Positions 1 through 9,451 of a stretch of DNA of 64,000 bases are shown here, piece by piece; within the stretch, counting starts at the first letter, position 1; each line of letters opens with the position of its first letter. This DNA is from Stappia sp. BW2 (lineage in GTDB: Bacteria > Pseudomonadota > Alphaproteobacteria > Rhizobiales > Stappiaceae). Location of the stretch: contig NZ_VIRG01000060.1 in assembly GCF_008107695.1 (NCBI RefSeq), forward strand, positions 124,001-188,000. The letters are read 5' to 3'. Under the pieces are notes generated by a model. It was not told where the DNA came from. It did not search any database and saw only the letters and a list, made by a program, of their open reading frames with translations. Position numbers and translations under genes: made by a program.

Positions 1-260
1 CCGGTCGGCAAACCAAAGCTGGCCGGGTTGTTTGCGAAGCCCCCTGAAGAGGCCTTCATGGAGATTGTTTCATTGACTTTGTAATAGCCGAGCTTGAAGT
101 CGATTTCTCCGCGCGGCGCAGGCATGTGAATGGAGAGATATTCCGGTTGTTCGACCTGTCCGCTGTTGAAGGCTTTATAGGCATTTTCAACAGCTTCGAT
201 AACTTCCCGATTGGAGATCAGGCGGCTCACTTCCTCTTTGTTCAGGAGCAACGTCTTCAT
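1..260 (-). CDS. Ornithine cyclodeaminase/mu-crystallin family protein, N-terminal part only
   Basis: The gene starts at the ATG at 258-260 and runs off the left edge, so only about 86 residues are visible. They begin [11 protein letters not shown] and include [10 protein letters not shown] and [12 protein letters not shown], which fit the N-terminal half of the ornithine cyclodeaminase/mu-crystallin/alanine dehydrogenase family (NAD(P)-dependent deaminating or imine-reducing enzymes). The Rossmann domain would lie outside the window, so the substrate cannot be judged. It lies 74 bases downstream of the GNAT gene on the same strand and may be cotranscribed with it, which would suit amino-acid catabolism. 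I am confident of a real gene and moderately confident of the family. Confidence 0.7.
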   Translation of the reverse strand, partial: MKTLLLNKEEVSRLISNREVIEAVENAYKAFNSGQVEQPEYLSIHMPAPRGEIDFKLGYYKVNETISMKASSGGFANNPASFGLPT

Positions 261-334
261 GTCTCATCCTTGTTGGTCGCCAGAAGCTGCCTGGCCCTGG
301 TTGTTTGATCTCCATAGCGCTCAGGCAGAACCGC

Positions 335-1192
335 CTAGCCGAGCGTCTGGCTGACAAGCGAGTAGGTGACAGGGCCCTCGACAACATCCGTTCCAAATTT
401 CCGCAGCCGCTCGCCCAGTGACATGGTGAGGACCGTATCGAAAACGGACATGCCGCTGCCGGTAACCAGATGCGCGAAATCACCGCTTTCGAAGTGGGTG
501 TCGAGCCGCAGAAATCGGCCTTCATGCTCTTTGATGTGAGGAGAAAGAACGTCGATTGCATCGGCATCGTTCGACGCGACAATAGGGCCAACCACATGGC
601 CGCGCCCGAAACGTCTGCAGAGCGCGAAGGCCGTCAATACGCCGTCGCGATAAAGGCCATAGCCCACCGATTGCGCCAGGAGCTTGTCGATCAAACCCGC
701 GCGCTCAACACCGAAAGCCGCGCCGTCAAGCGCCGTGATTGCCGGCAGATCGTCTTTCGTGAGGACACGAAGGTCGCCTTGCGGCGCATCACATGCGGCA
801 CCGGCGCCATCCTTCACGACACCCTGACACTGGAAAACAGTCTTTTCCGGCGTAAAGCCGAGCGAATGATAAAGCCGTTGGGCCGCGCGCGTGGCATTGA
901 GCCTGAGGTTACAGCCCTCAAGCTCATTCAACGCATATTCCATCAGCCAGAGGCCGGTTCCTTGCGTTTGCAGCCGGGGAGACGTGATGACCATGCCGAT
1001 TGTGGCCAGGCTTTCAGCCTGACGGTACCACATGGCGGATCCCATGATCCTGCCGATTTCGTCGTTGGTGACGACACCCTCGCCGACCTCGCGCAAGAAC
1101 TGCCAGTCTTCACCCCGGTGCGGCCAGCCGACGGAAATCGACAGCGCATGCAATTGGTCGAGATCGGCATCCTGCACGTCGGCAATATGCAT
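335..1192 (-). CDS. GNAT-family N-acetyltransferase, paralogue of the gene at 10428
   Basis: This 285-residue protein has an N-terminal GNAT fold (about residues 1-140) and a C-terminal second acetyltransferase-like domain, the layout of the YitH type. The start MHIADVQDADLDQL was chosen because it aligns with the start of the gene at 10428; longer in-frame extensions have no such support, and no clear ribosome binding site is seen. Shared signatures with the paralogue include WPHR(G/R)EDW, LY..LGF, CQG and FGRG.V.GP. The acetyl-CoA loop, which reads RGLGVG in the paralogue, is degenerate here (QTQGTG), so catalysis is less certain. It is divergent from the operon beginning at 1464. Substrate unknown; an amine or amino acid is plausible from the neighbours. 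Confidence 0.8.
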   Translation of the reverse strand: MHIADVQDADLDQLHALSISVGWPHRGEDWQFLREVGEGVVTNDEIGRIMGSAMWYRQAESLATIGMVITSPRLQTQGTGLWLMEYALNELEGCNLRLNATRAAQRLYHSLGFTPEKTVFQCQGVVKDGAGAACDAPQGDLRVLTKDDLPAITALDGAAFGVERAGLIDKLLAQSVGYGLYRDGVLTAFALCRRFGRGHVVGPIVASNDADAIDVLSPHIKEHEGRFLRLDTHFESGDFAHLVTGSGMSVFDTVLTMSLGERLRKFGTDVVEGPVTYSLVSQTLG

Positions 1193-1463
1193 TGAAAAAG
1201 CGTCGATCTGATTTTTTTTGCTTGGCCCCAAAGCCTCGCTCCCGGCAATCAAGAGTGTTATTGACCAGCGCGCCATATTTGCGCAGCGCCCTGACCATCG
1301 TAAACCTGCGCCGCCGCATAAATTGCTCTTAAGACCCCCAAAAGCAAAACATTCGACCGAAGTGAGCGCAGGTTCGGCATTCAATCCCGCAACAATCCGT
1401 CATGCTTCATGCCTGCAATTTGAATTATGGGACCGCTTGTCGATGCCATTTGCCGGGGAAAAC

Positions 1464-2588
1464 ATGAAAGCGACTGACATTCTGGAGCGGCTGGTCTCGT
1501 TTCCTACCGTGGTAGGAACGCCTAACGGCGAGATTGTTGACTGGATTTGCTCCTACCTGGAGGCAGAGGGTATCGCGGTTACCGTTCTGCCTGGCCCGGA
1601 AGGCGACCGGAGCAACCTGTTCGCCACAATCGGCCCCCGGGACGTTCCCGGCTACATCCTCTCCGGCCATATGGACGTCGTGCCGGCAGAGTTGGCGGAA
1701 TGGACATCCTCCCCGTTCTGCCTGCGCCGTGACGGCGAGCGGCTGTACGGGCGTGGCACGACAGACATGAAAGGTTATCTGGCCGCAGCACTCGCTGCTG
1801 CCCCGAAGCTGGCCAAGATGGGTCTTGCTCGGCCTGTGCATCTGGCATTTTCATACGATGAAGAGGCCGGTTGCCGGGGCGTGCCACATCTGCTTGCCGC
1901 GTTGCCGGATCTTTGCGCTGCCCCATTGGGCGCGATCATTGGAGAGCCCAGCAACATGCGGGCGGTGCTCGCCCACAAGGGCAAGTCCGCGGCAAGCGTC
2001 ACCATTCAGGGGCGTGCCGGTCACTCCTCCCGACCCGATCTAGGGCTCAATGCCATTCATGCCATGGCAGGCGTATTGAATGCGGCTATCGAGGCAGCGG
2101 AACAGCTGTCTTCGGGTCCGTTCGATCAGGCCTTCGAGCCACCTTATTCCTCGCTACAGGCCGGGGTGATCTCCGGCGGCAAGGCTATCAACATCGTGCC
2201 GGACTTATGCCGGCTTGAACTGGAAGCGCGCGCAATATCAGGTGTCGATCCGCAAAGCCTCCTGACCCCGATCCGGAACAAGGCCGAAGCGCTGCGCGAG
2301 ATGGGGTATTCGGTCGAGTGGACTGAAATGAGCGCTTATCCGGCGCTCGCGCTCGATGTGACTTCGCCACTGGTATCCTTGGTCGAGCACCTCACGCATC
2401 AAACGGCGCTAGGGGCGGTCAGCTACGGCACCGAAGCTGGCCTTTATCAGGGGGCTGGCATAGATGCTCTCATCTGCGGCCCGGGCGATATCGGGCGGGC
2501 GCACAAACCCGACGAGTTCATTCTCGAAAGTGAGCTTGTCGCCTGCCAGACCTTCATTGAAGCGCTCGGCCAGCGCTGCCAGGCCTGA
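1464..2588 (+). CDS. argE: M20-family deacetylase, acetylornithine deacetylase-like
   Basis: A 374-residue M20 zinc peptidase-fold amidohydrolase of the ArgE/DapE group, cytoplasmic, expected to remove an acyl group from an N-acyl amino acid. Visible metal and catalytic residues are H69 and D71 in SGHMDVV, D101 in GRGTTDMKG, the E133/E134 pair in YDEEAG, the GEPS motif near residue 163, and a late His in GRAHKPDEF. The start ATG at 1464 follows GGGGAA by about five bases, which decides it over longer in-frame alternatives. It opens a tight six-gene plus-strand run ending at 8042. In that setting it is more likely catabolic than a biosynthetic arginine enzyme, so the symbol describes family rather than proven role. 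Confidence 0.85.
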   Translation: MKATDILERLVSFPTVVGTPNGEIVDWICSYLEAEGIAVTVLPGPEGDRSNLFATIGPRDVPGYILSGHMDVVPAELAEWTSSPFCLRRDGERLYGRGTTDMKGYLAAALAAAPKLAKMGLARPVHLAFSYDEEAGCRGVPHLLAALPDLCAAPLGAIIGEPSNMRAVLAHKGKSAASVTIQGRAGHSSRPDLGLNAIHAMAGVLNAAIEAAEQLSSGPFDQAFEPPYSSLQAGVISGGKAINIVPDLCRLELEARAISGVDPQSLLTPIRNKAEALREMGYSVEWTEMSAYPALALDVTSPLVSLVEHLTHQTALGAVSYGTEAGLYQGAGIDALICGPGDIGRAHKPDEFILESELVACQTFIEALGQRCQA

Positions 2589-2603
2589 GGCGGTTCAAAT
2601 TAC

Positions 2604-3527
2604 ATGACATTTCTCTTCAGGTCCGATGCGGAACGCGGTGCAATCTTTGCAGAAGCATTTGCCGAAGCGCTGCCGGATGTCCCCTTCAGCATGGATGAAA
2701 ATGACGTTGCTCCCGAGGACGTGCGGTACCTGCTGACCTGGGGAATGCCGGACGATCTCGATCGCTACAGAAACCTGGAGGTCCTGTTTTCCATCGGGGC
2801 AGGCGTTGACCAGTTCAATTTCGATCTGGTGCCGGACCATGTGATGATTGTCCGCATGGTCGAGGACGGCATTGCCCGGATGATGCAGGAATATGTGCTT
2901 CTGGCGACATTGGCACTTCACCGCAATCTGCCCGCCTATCTCGACCAGCAAAGACATCGGCTCTGGTCACCCTTGCCGCAGATGCAGGCCGAGGAGCGCC
3001 GTGTCGGCGTGCTCGGGCTGGGCGTGCTGGCGCAGGCGGTCATCGAGCGATTGAAGCCGCTCGGCTTTTCGCTTTCGGGCTGGTCTCGCAGCGCCCGCGT
3101 GATTGACGGCGTCACCTGCCACCACGGTGCTGATGGTCTCGATGAGATGCTTCGGACAAGTGACATTCTGGTCTGCCTCCTGCCGTTGACGGAGGAGACG
3201 CGCGGCTTTCTCAATGCCGACCTTTTTGCAAAGTTGCCAAAGGGCGCCGCCCTCATTCACGCGGGCCGCGGTCCGCAGCTTGACCATGCCGCTCTGACAG
3301 ACGCACTTGACGACGGCCATCTCTCGGCTGCGATGATCGACGTCACCGATCCGGAGCCGCTGCCTGAGGCGCATCCTTTCTGGTCGCACCCCAGGATCAT
3401 CCTCACGCCTCATATTGCCAGCGTTACCCAACCAGCGAGTGCTGCGCGAACCGTCATTGAAAACATCAAACGGCACCGCGCCGGACTCGATCCTGTCGGG
3501 CTCGTCGACAGACGTCGTGGCTATTGA
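2604..3527 (+). CDS. ghrA: D-2-hydroxyacid dehydrogenase, glyoxylate/hydroxypyruvate reductase A type
   Basis: A 307-residue NAD(P)-dependent D-2-hydroxyacid dehydrogenase that reduces or oxidises small 2-keto/2-hydroxy acids. The nucleotide-binding glycine motif VGVLGLG lies near residues 134-140, and the catalytic triad expected for the family is visible as R222 (HAGRGPQ), E251 (DPEPLP) and H270 (TPHIAS). The short length and the sequence IGAGVDQ match the GhrA subgroup. It begins 15 bases after the deacetylase and precedes the cupin gene by 19 bases, so it is part of the same operon. The physiological substrate in this pathway is not evident. Confidence 0.85.
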   Translation: MTFLFRSDAERGAIFAEAFAEALPDVPFSMDENDVAPEDVRYLLTWGMPDDLDRYRNLEVLFSIGAGVDQFNFDLVPDHVMIVRMVEDGIARMMQEYVLLATLALHRNLPAYLDQQRHRLWSPLPQMQAEERRVGVLGLGVLAQAVIERLKPLGFSLSGWSRSARVIDGVTCHHGADGLDEMLRTSDILVCLLPLTEETRGFLNADLFAKLPKGAALIHAGRGPQLDHAALTDALDDGHLSAAMIDVTDPEPLPEAHPFWSHPRIILTPHIASVTQPASAARTVIENIKRHRAGLDPVGLVDRRRGY

Positions 3528-3546
3528 AACACCTGAAAGGATCAAC

Positions 3547-3900
3547 ATGTCCCTGCTGAAAACCCTCGACCCGAATCCAACCTTTGCTCCCCGTGAATCG
3601 CTACCAGCGCCCGAGAAGCTGATTGCCGGATCGCCATCCTTCAAGACCTGGGCAATGGATGAAGCAAAGGATGGCAAGGTTCTTTCCGGCGTCTGGGAAG
3701 CGACACCGGGCGAAACGAAGTCGATCAAGGGCGAGGTTTTCGAATTCTGCCACATCCTCTCCGGCCGCGTCGAAATCACCCCTGAGGGCGGCGAACCGGT
3801 CATCTACAAAACCGGCGACAGCTTCGTGATGAAACCCGGCTTTGTCGGCGTCTGGAAGACAATTGAGACAGTGCGCAAATTCTACGTCGTGGTGAACTGA
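3547..3900 (+). CDS. Small cupin-domain protein (DUF861/EutQ-like)
   Basis: A 117-residue single-domain cupin. The start ATG at 3547 is preceded by AAAGGA. The core reads GVWEATPGETKS, then FCHILSGRVEITPEGG and GDSFVMKPGFVGVWK, the pattern of the DUF861 cupin_3 family that often travels with aldehyde dehydrogenases and amine oxidases in catabolic operons. No typical two-histidine cupin metal site is complete, since only one His is seen in the first motif. Function is unknown; in this operon it may handle an unstable intermediate or act as an isomerase, but that is only inference. Confidence 0.8.
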   Translation: MSLLKTLDPNPTFAPRESLPAPEKLIAGSPSFKTWAMDEAKDGKVLSGVWEATPGETKSIKGEVFEFCHILSGRVEITPEGGEPVIYKTGDSFVMKPGFVGVWKTIETVRKFYVVVN

Positions 3901-4052
3901 CAAGACCGGTGAGGGCGGCAGCTCCTTTCTCTTGGAAGATTTGACTGCCGTTGCCCGCCAAAACGCAAGAAACGTCGACCGCAACAGATGAGCACAATCA
4001 TTCGTACTCGGACGTTCGGGCCAGGATGTGGACCTCTCAAGGAAGACCTCTC

Positions 4053-5516
4053 ATGAGTCTCAGTTTCGACCCGGACAGCCTGTCTCTGCCCATCGGCCAT
4101 TTCATCGGCGGTGAACTCATCCCGGCTTCGGACGGGATCGAGATGCGCCGGCCCTCTGACGCAAAGGCCTATGCCGAGTGTCCCATTGCAGATGCCGGTC
4201 TGGTCGACCGCGCCGTCGAAAATGCCAGGGAAACGCTCAAGGCCAGCAATTGGGGCGGGGTGCGCCCGCGCGAGCGGACCAAGGCGCTGCAGGCCTGGGC
4301 TGACCTGATCGAAAAAGAAGCGGAAACGCTGGCGAAGATCGAAGCCCTGTCTTCCACACGGCCTGTTGGTCAGCTGATTGCTGGTGACATTGCCGTGACT
4401 GCCGAACAGATCCGCTTCTTTGCCGAATTTGCGGACAAGGAAGGCAGCGATCTGGTGCCGACCGATGATCAGACCTGTGGCATGATCGTGAGTGAACCCT
4501 ATGGGGTCGTGGGCGCGATCACGCCTTGGAATTTCCCCATCTCCATGGCGGGATGGAAGCTCGGTCCGGCGCTTGCCGCAGGCAATGCGGTGGTGATCAA
4601 GCCGTCGGAAATGACGCCCTTCTCAACCGTTTACATGGCACAGCTTGCCGTGAAAGCCGGCATTCCGGCAGGCCTTTTCAATGTGGTTCTGGGCGACGGC
4701 CCGCTTACCGGCAACGCCCTTACCGGTCATGAGGACATCGCCAAGGTGAGCTTTACCGGTTCGACCCGTGCGGGCTCGGCAATCATGGAAAACATCGCTC
4801 GCACCGGCATCAAGCCGATGACGCTGGAACTCGGTGGCAAGAGCCCGCAGATCGTGTTTGCCGATGCCGATATCGCGAAAGCCGCATCGGCAATCGCCGG
4901 CAGCGTCATGTTCAATGCCGGCCAGGCCTGTGTCGCGGGCACCCGGCTGATCATTGAAAAATCCGTCGCAGAAGAGCTTGTCGCTGCGATCATTGCGCAA
5001 ATGCAGACCGCCCGTCCCGGACCTACCTGGGACGAAGCAACACAATATTCGCCAATCATCTCCGAGCGGCAGCGTGCCCGCATCGCCAGCATTGTTGATG
5101 CGGCGAAGTCCGCCGGAGGAGAATGTCTCACGGGCGGTGGTCTGATCGCAGGTGAGGGCTATTTCTTCGAGCCAACCTTGATCGACAATGTTGATCAGAC
5201 GAACCCGGCCATTGTCGAGGAAATCTTCGGGCCTGTGTTGACGGTCCAGACATTCGAAACCGAGGAAGAAGCCCTGGCGCTTTCTGCCCACCCTGTCTAC
5301 GGCCTTGCTTCGGGCCTTTTCACCAAAGACCTGTCGCGCACGATCCGCTTTGCGCGCAGGCTTGAAGCGGGCACCGTGTGGGTCAATCGCTATAGCCGTT
5401 CGCGCGACCATATCCTGCCGACCGGCGGTTACAAGCGTTCCGGTATCGGCAAGGACCTTGGCCGCGAAGCCTACCAAGCCAACCGCAAGACAAAGAGTGT
5501 CCTCATCAGCCTCTAA
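4053..5516 (+). CDS. NAD(P)-dependent aldehyde dehydrogenase
   Basis: A 487-residue aldehyde dehydrogenase oxidising an aldehyde to its acid. Catalytic residues are C293 (FNAGQACVAG), E259 (LELGGKSPQ) and N160 (PWNFP); the cofactor motif FTGSTRAG lies near 234-241. The start at 4053 follows the purine-rich AAGGAAGA and was preferred to an upstream in-frame ATG at 3951 because the family N-terminus fits it. It overlaps nothing and is followed nine bases later by the ttuC-like gene. Close context with a PuuB-like oxidase (8163) and gabD suggests gamma-glutamyl-aminobutyraldehyde or a related amino-aldehyde, but the sequence alone does not fix the substrate. Confidence 0.88.
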   Translation: MSLSFDPDSLSLPIGHFIGGELIPASDGIEMRRPSDAKAYAECPIADAGLVDRAVENARETLKASNWGGVRPRERTKALQAWADLIEKEAETLAKIEALSSTRPVGQLIAGDIAVTAEQIRFFAEFADKEGSDLVPTDDQTCGMIVSEPYGVVGAITPWNFPISMAGWKLGPALAAGNAVVIKPSEMTPFSTVYMAQLAVKAGIPAGLFNVVLGDGPLTGNALTGHEDIAKVSFTGSTRAGSAIMENIARTGIKPMTLELGGKSPQIVFADADIAKAASAIAGSVMFNAGQACVAGTRLIIEKSVAEELVAAIIAQMQTARPGPTWDEATQYSPIISERQRARIASIVDAAKSAGGECLTGGGLIAGEGYFFEPTLIDNVDQTNPAIVEEIFGPVLTVQTFETEEEALALSAHPVYGLASGLFTKDLSRTIRFARRLEAGTVWVNRYSRSRDHILPTGGYKRSGIGKDLGREAYQANRKTKSVLISL

Positions 5517-5524
5517 GGAAAACC

Positions 5525-6574
5525 ATGCAAACCTATTCAATCGCATTGATCCCCGGTGACGGCATCGGAGTTGACGTCATCGACGCTGCCTGGGAAATCC
5601 TGAATTCGGTCGCCGAAACCTCCGGCTTTGCGCTCAAGGGAACCGAGTTTCCCTGGTCCTGCGCCTTCTACAAGGAAACAGGGCGGATGATGCCGGAAGA
5701 CGGCATCGAGACGCTGCGCGGCTTCGACGCCATTCTTCTGGGGGCGGTCGGCTGGCCGAAAGAGGTGCCGGATGCTGTCTCGCTGCACGGCTTGCTGCTG
5801 CCCATCCGCAAGGCGTTTGTTCAATATGCCAACATCCGCCCCCACCGCCTTCTGCCGGGCGTTCAAGGTCCGTTGAAAGCGGAAGCTTTCGACATTCTCT
5901 GTATCCGCGAGAATACCGAAGGCGAGTATTCAGGCGCCGGTGGGCGGGTCCACCAGGGCATGGACAACGAGGTTGCAGTCGAAACCTCGATCTTCACGCG
6001 CGCGGGCGTCGAACGCATCATCCGCTTTGGTTTCGAACAGGCAAAAGCCCGTCGTGGCAAGCTGGCCTCTGTCACCAAGTCCAATGCGCAGAAATATTCC
6101 ATGGTTTTCTGGGACGAGATCACCCAGAAGCTGGCCCGCGAATATCCGGAGGTCGAGGTGACGAGTTATCATGTCGACGCGCTAGCCGCTCGCATGGTCA
6201 TGGCGCCGGAAAGTCTCGATGTCATCGTCGCCTCGAACCTCTTTGGCGATATCCTGACGGATCTGGGCGCGGCCATTCAGGGCGGCCTTGGTTTTGCCGC
6301 CTCGGCCAACATCAATCCCGACCGCGCTGCCCCCTCCATGTTCGAACCTGTCCACGGCTCGGCTCCGGATATTGCCGGCAAAGGCATCGCGAACCCGATG
6401 GCGACCATCTGGTCCGGCGCCATGATGCTGGAGCACCTGGGCGAAACCCAGGCGGCCCGGCGCATCATGGAGGCGCTGGCGATCACCACCGGCAAGGGCA
6501 TCGGCACCACGCCTGGAAAAGATACGACCGCCACGATCACGAGTGCGGTCAAGAATGCACTGACAACACTGTAA
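5525..6574 (+). CDS. ttuC: Tartrate dehydrogenase/decarboxylase family (isopropylmalate dehydrogenase fold)
   Basis: A 349-residue beta-decarboxylating dehydrogenase. Family marks are the N-terminal IPGDGIG, the substrate-binding RENTEGEYSGAGGR, SVTKSNAQ and the metal-binding NLFGDILTDLGAA, followed by PVHGSAPDIAGKG. The sequence between RENTEGEY and the tail resembles tartrate dehydrogenase (TtuC), which oxidises tartrate or D-malate, rather than LeuB. It sits between two aldehyde dehydrogenase genes, nine and ten bases away, so the operon links a hydroxy-diacid step with aldehyde oxidation. D-malate dehydrogenase is an equally possible activity. Confidence 0.82.
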   Translation: MQTYSIALIPGDGIGVDVIDAAWEILNSVAETSGFALKGTEFPWSCAFYKETGRMMPEDGIETLRGFDAILLGAVGWPKEVPDAVSLHGLLLPIRKAFVQYANIRPHRLLPGVQGPLKAEAFDILCIRENTEGEYSGAGGRVHQGMDNEVAVETSIFTRAGVERIIRFGFEQAKARRGKLASVTKSNAQKYSMVFWDEITQKLAREYPEVEVTSYHVDALAARMVMAPESLDVIVASNLFGDILTDLGAAIQGGLGFAASANINPDRAAPSMFEPVHGSAPDIAGKGIANPMATIWSGAMMLEHLGETQAARRIMEALAITTGKGIGTTPGKDTTATITSAVKNALTTL

Positions 6575-6584
6575 GGATATCTCG

Positions 6585-8042
6585 ATGCTGAACCTCAAGG
6601 ATAAGAGTCTTTTCAGCCAGGAAGGGCTGATCGGTGCAAACTGGGTTGCAGCCCGCTCCGGAAAGACCGTCGACGTCATCAATCCGGCGACGCAGGAAAC
6701 GCTGGGCACCGTGCCCGATATGGACGGCGAGGATACACGCGCCGCGATCGAGGCTGCAGATGCGGCCTGGAAGACATGGAAAGCCAAGACCCATGCCGAG
6801 CGCGCCAAGCTTCTGGAGGCCTGGCATGACCTGATGATCGAAAATCTCGAGGACCTGGCGCTCATCCTGACAAGCGAGCAGGGCAAGCCGCTGGACGAGG
6901 CGCGCGGCGAAATCCGCTATGGCGCGTCCTTCGTTAAATGGTTTTCGGAGGAGGCGCGCCGTGTCAACGGTCACATGATCCCCGCGCCGAGCAACGACCG
7001 CCGCATACTCGTGCTGAAGGAGCCGGTCGGTGTCTGCGGCATTATCACGCCGTGGAATTTCCCCAATGCGATGATCACCCGCAAGGTTGCGCCTGCACTG
7101 GCCGCCGGCTGCACGGTGGTCATCAAGCCTTCGGAATTCACACCCTATTCGGCGCTGGCGCTTGGATTACTTGCCGAGAGGGCAGGCATCCCGGCCGGCG
7201 TGATCAACATCGTCACCGGCATGCCGACGGACATTGGCAACGAGATCATGGCGAACGAGACGGTGCGCAAGATCTCCTTCACCGGCTCCACGCGGGTCGG
7301 CTCACTCCTGATGCGTGGCGCTGCCGACAGCGTCAAGCGCCTGAGCCTCGAACTTGGTGGCAATGCCCCCTTCATAGTCTTCGATGACGCTGATCTTGAT
7401 CTTGCAATCGAAGGCGCTCTTGCCTCGAAATTCCGCAATGGTGGCCAGACCTGCGTTTGCGCCAACCGCATTCTGGTGCAGTCCGGCGTTTATGACGCGT
7501 TTGCGGCCAAGCTGAAGGCACGCGTCGAAGAAATGAAGGTTGGGCCTGGCACGGAAGCGGGTGTGTCCATCGGGCCGATGATCAATAGCGCGGCGATTGA
7601 AAAGATCGAACGTCATGTTGCCGAAGCCTTGGAGAAGGGCGGCAAGGTCATTACCCAGACACCCGAAATGCCGAACGGTCGCCAATACACCGCACCAATC
7701 GTTCTGACGGGCGCGACAACCGACATGCAGCTTGCCAGTGAAGAGACCTTTGGGCCTGTGGCGCCGCTCTTCCGCTTCGAGACCGAAGAAGAAGCCATTG
7801 CCATTGCCAATGGAACGCCCTTCGGCCTTGCTTCCTATTTCTATACGGAGAACCTGAAGCGTGCCTGGCGCGTCGGCGAGGCGCTGGAGTTTGGCATGGT
7901 GGCCCTCAACACTGGCCTCATCTCGATGGAAGTTGCCCCCTTCGGTGGCGTCAAGCAATCCGGCCTTGGTCGCGAGGGCGCTCAAATGGGGATCGAGGAA
8001 TATCTCGAAACCAAGAGCTTTCACATGGGCGGGCTCGCCTGA
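6585..8042 (+). CDS. gabD: NAD(P)-dependent succinate-semialdehyde dehydrogenase
   Basis: A 485-residue aldehyde dehydrogenase that should convert succinate semialdehyde to succinate, the last step of GABA breakdown. Catalytic residues C290 (GGQTCVCAN), E256 (LELGGNAPF) and N158 (PWNFP) are present, and the QTCVCANR signature with its double cysteine is typical of GabD. It is the last gene of the 1464-8042 operon, directly followed by a hairpin terminator. Several other genes in the window make GABA or its semialdehyde (11285, 36151, 42071), which supports the assignment. Glutarate-semialdehyde dehydrogenase is a close alternative. Confidence 0.88.
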   Translation: MLNLKDKSLFSQEGLIGANWVAARSGKTVDVINPATQETLGTVPDMDGEDTRAAIEAADAAWKTWKAKTHAERAKLLEAWHDLMIENLEDLALILTSEQGKPLDEARGEIRYGASFVKWFSEEARRVNGHMIPAPSNDRRILVLKEPVGVCGIITPWNFPNAMITRKVAPALAAGCTVVIKPSEFTPYSALALGLLAERAGIPAGVINIVTGMPTDIGNEIMANETVRKISFTGSTRVGSLLMRGAADSVKRLSLELGGNAPFIVFDDADLDLAIEGALASKFRNGGQTCVCANRILVQSGVYDAFAAKLKARVEEMKVGPGTEAGVSIGPMINSAAIEKIERHVAEALEKGGKVITQTPEMPNGRQYTAPIVLTGATTDMQLASEETFGPVAPLFRFETEEEAIAIANGTPFGLASYFYTENLKRAWRVGEALEFGMVALNTGLISMEVAPFGGVKQSGLGREGAQMGIEEYLETKSFHMGGLA

Positions 8043-8052
8043 GATGGAAAGC

Positions 8053-8083
8053 GGAGCGGTCTTGAGACCGCTCCATTGTTTTC
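8053..8083 (+). terminator. Intrinsic terminator of the gabD operon
   Basis: The arms GGAGCGGTCT (8053-8062) and AGACCGCTCC (8065-8074) form a ten-base perfect inverted repeat followed by ATTGTTTTC. It lies 11 bases after the gabD stop. Confidence 0.75.
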
Positions 8084-8095
8084 AAGTGTGAAGAC

Positions 8096-8131
8096 AAAAA
8101 GAAGGAGCTGATTGCGTGCAATCAGCTCCTT
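8096..8131 (-). terminator. Intrinsic terminator of the 8163-10120 minus-strand pair
   Basis: A 14-base perfect stem, AAGGAGCTGATTGC (8102-8115) with GCAATCAGCTCCTT (8118-8131), ends on the minus strand in a run rich in T (complement of AAAAAGAA at 8096-8103). It lies 32 bases after the stop of the oxidoreductase gene, back to back with the gabD terminator. Confidence 0.75.
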
Positions 8132-8162
8132 TAGTTTGAGCCCTGGGGGAACAGGGAGGGCT

Positions 8163-9443
8163 TCACTGGAACTTGTCGAGCATCTTGTAATACTGGCCGA
8201 CCAGCGGCAGGAACCAGGGCCTGCCGAAGTGGCCGGGCACTGCTGGCCAGGGATAGTCGCGCATCGGATTGCGATCGGCACGGCCAAGGATGGCGTCGGC
8301 CACCATCATGCCCAGTTGGGTTGAAAGCTGGGCCCCGTGCCCGGAGTAGCCCATGGCGTACCACAGACCATCATGGAAGCCGGCGCGGGGGTAACGGTCC
8401 GCGGTCATATCGACAAGCCCGCCCCAGCAATAGTCGATGTCGATACCTTTGAGTTGCGGAAAGATGCGTTCCATGCTTTCGCGCAGGATCTCGCCGGATG
8501 TGGAATCCGAGCGCTGGTCAGAGGTCGCGGAAAATTTCGCACGTCCACCGAAAATCAGCCGATTATCCGGTGAAAGACGCCAGTAGTTGCCGATATTCAT
8601 CGTGTTGACGCAGGTGCGGTTGCCGGGCATCACGGCTGCAGCTTCGCTCTCGGTCAACGGCCGTGTGGCGATCAGGAAACTGCCAACGGTAATGATGCGC
8701 CGGCGGAAGTAGGAAAAATTCTGTGTCGTATAAGCGCCCGTTGCCAGGATCACGTCGGCCGCTGTCACCTCGCCGCGGGAGGTGCGAAGGGTATGAATGC
8801 CATTGGCTTCGCTGTGATCGCTGACGGCAGCGTCTTCAAAGATGACTGCGCCATGGCGCGCTGCCGCCTCGGCCAGACCCACCACATAGCGGCCCATGTG
8901 CATGACGGCGCTCTTCCTTGAGAGCATTGCGCCATGAAATGGCGAACAGACCTCGCTTTTGAGGTCTTCGGATGTCAACAGTGCCGTATCCGGGTCGCAT
9001 TCCTTGTTCAGCGCTACGAAATTGCGTGCGATCGCATCGAAATGCTTGGGCTTGGAGGCGAGCTTCAGCTTGCCCGAGCGGCGAAAATCGCAGTCGATGC
9101 CCTCTTCCGCGATTAAGGCCTCAATGGTGTCGATGGAATCGTCCAGCGCCTTGTAAAGCGCAATGGCGCGCTCCTTGCCAAGTTGAGCCTTCGCGCCGAG
9201 ATAACTGTGAGCCAGCCCGTTGTTCAGATGCCCGCCGTTGCGGCCCGATGCACCGAAGCCGACGCGCTCGCTTTCCAGTACGACGACCTTCGCCCCCGTC
9301 TTGGCAAGCTGTCGTGCAGCGGCAAGCCCGGTAAAGCCCGCACCGATGATGGCGACATCATAGTGCCCGCTGAGCGGCCCTTTGGCGGCGCCGGTAAAGG
9401 CCGGCGCCGTGTCATGCCAATAGGATACGAATTTCATCGTCAT
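8163..9443 (-). CDS. puuB: FAD-dependent DAO-family oxidoreductase, gamma-glutamylputrescine oxidase-like
   Basis: A 426-residue flavoprotein of the D-amino-acid-oxidase fold. The dinucleotide motif VAIIGAGFTGL is near residues 30-40, followed by the acidic end of strand 2 (VVVLESERVG) and GASGRNGG, which is characteristic of PuuB/ordL-like amine oxidases. The C-terminal GYSGHG closes the FAD site. It would oxidise an N-substituted amine to an aldehyde with release of ammonia and peroxide. It lies eight bases downstream of the HAD gene on the same strand and is convergent with gabD. The puuB-like call rests on motif pattern; another secondary amine could be the substrate. Confidence 0.75.
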   Translation of the reverse strand: MTMKFVSYWHDTAPAFTGAAKGPLSGHYDVAIIGAGFTGLAAARQLAKTGAKVVVLESERVGFGASGRNGGHLNNGLAHSYLGAKAQLGKERAIALYKALDDSIDTIEALIAEEGIDCDFRRSGKLKLASKPKHFDAIARNFVALNKECDPDTALLTSEDLKSEVCSPFHGAMLSRKSAVMHMGRYVVGLAEAAARHGAVIFEDAAVSDHSEANGIHTLRTSRGEVTAADVILATGAYTTQNFSYFRRRIITVGSFLIATRPLTESEAAAVMPGNRTCVNTMNIGNYWRLSPDNRLIFGGRAKFSATSDQRSDSTSGEILRESMERIFPQLKGIDIDYCWGGLVDMTADRYPRAGFHDGLWYAMGYSGHGAQLSTQLGMMVADAILGRADRNPMRDYPWPAVPGHFGRPWFLPLVGQYYKMLDKFQ

Positions 9444-9451
9444 TGACTTTC

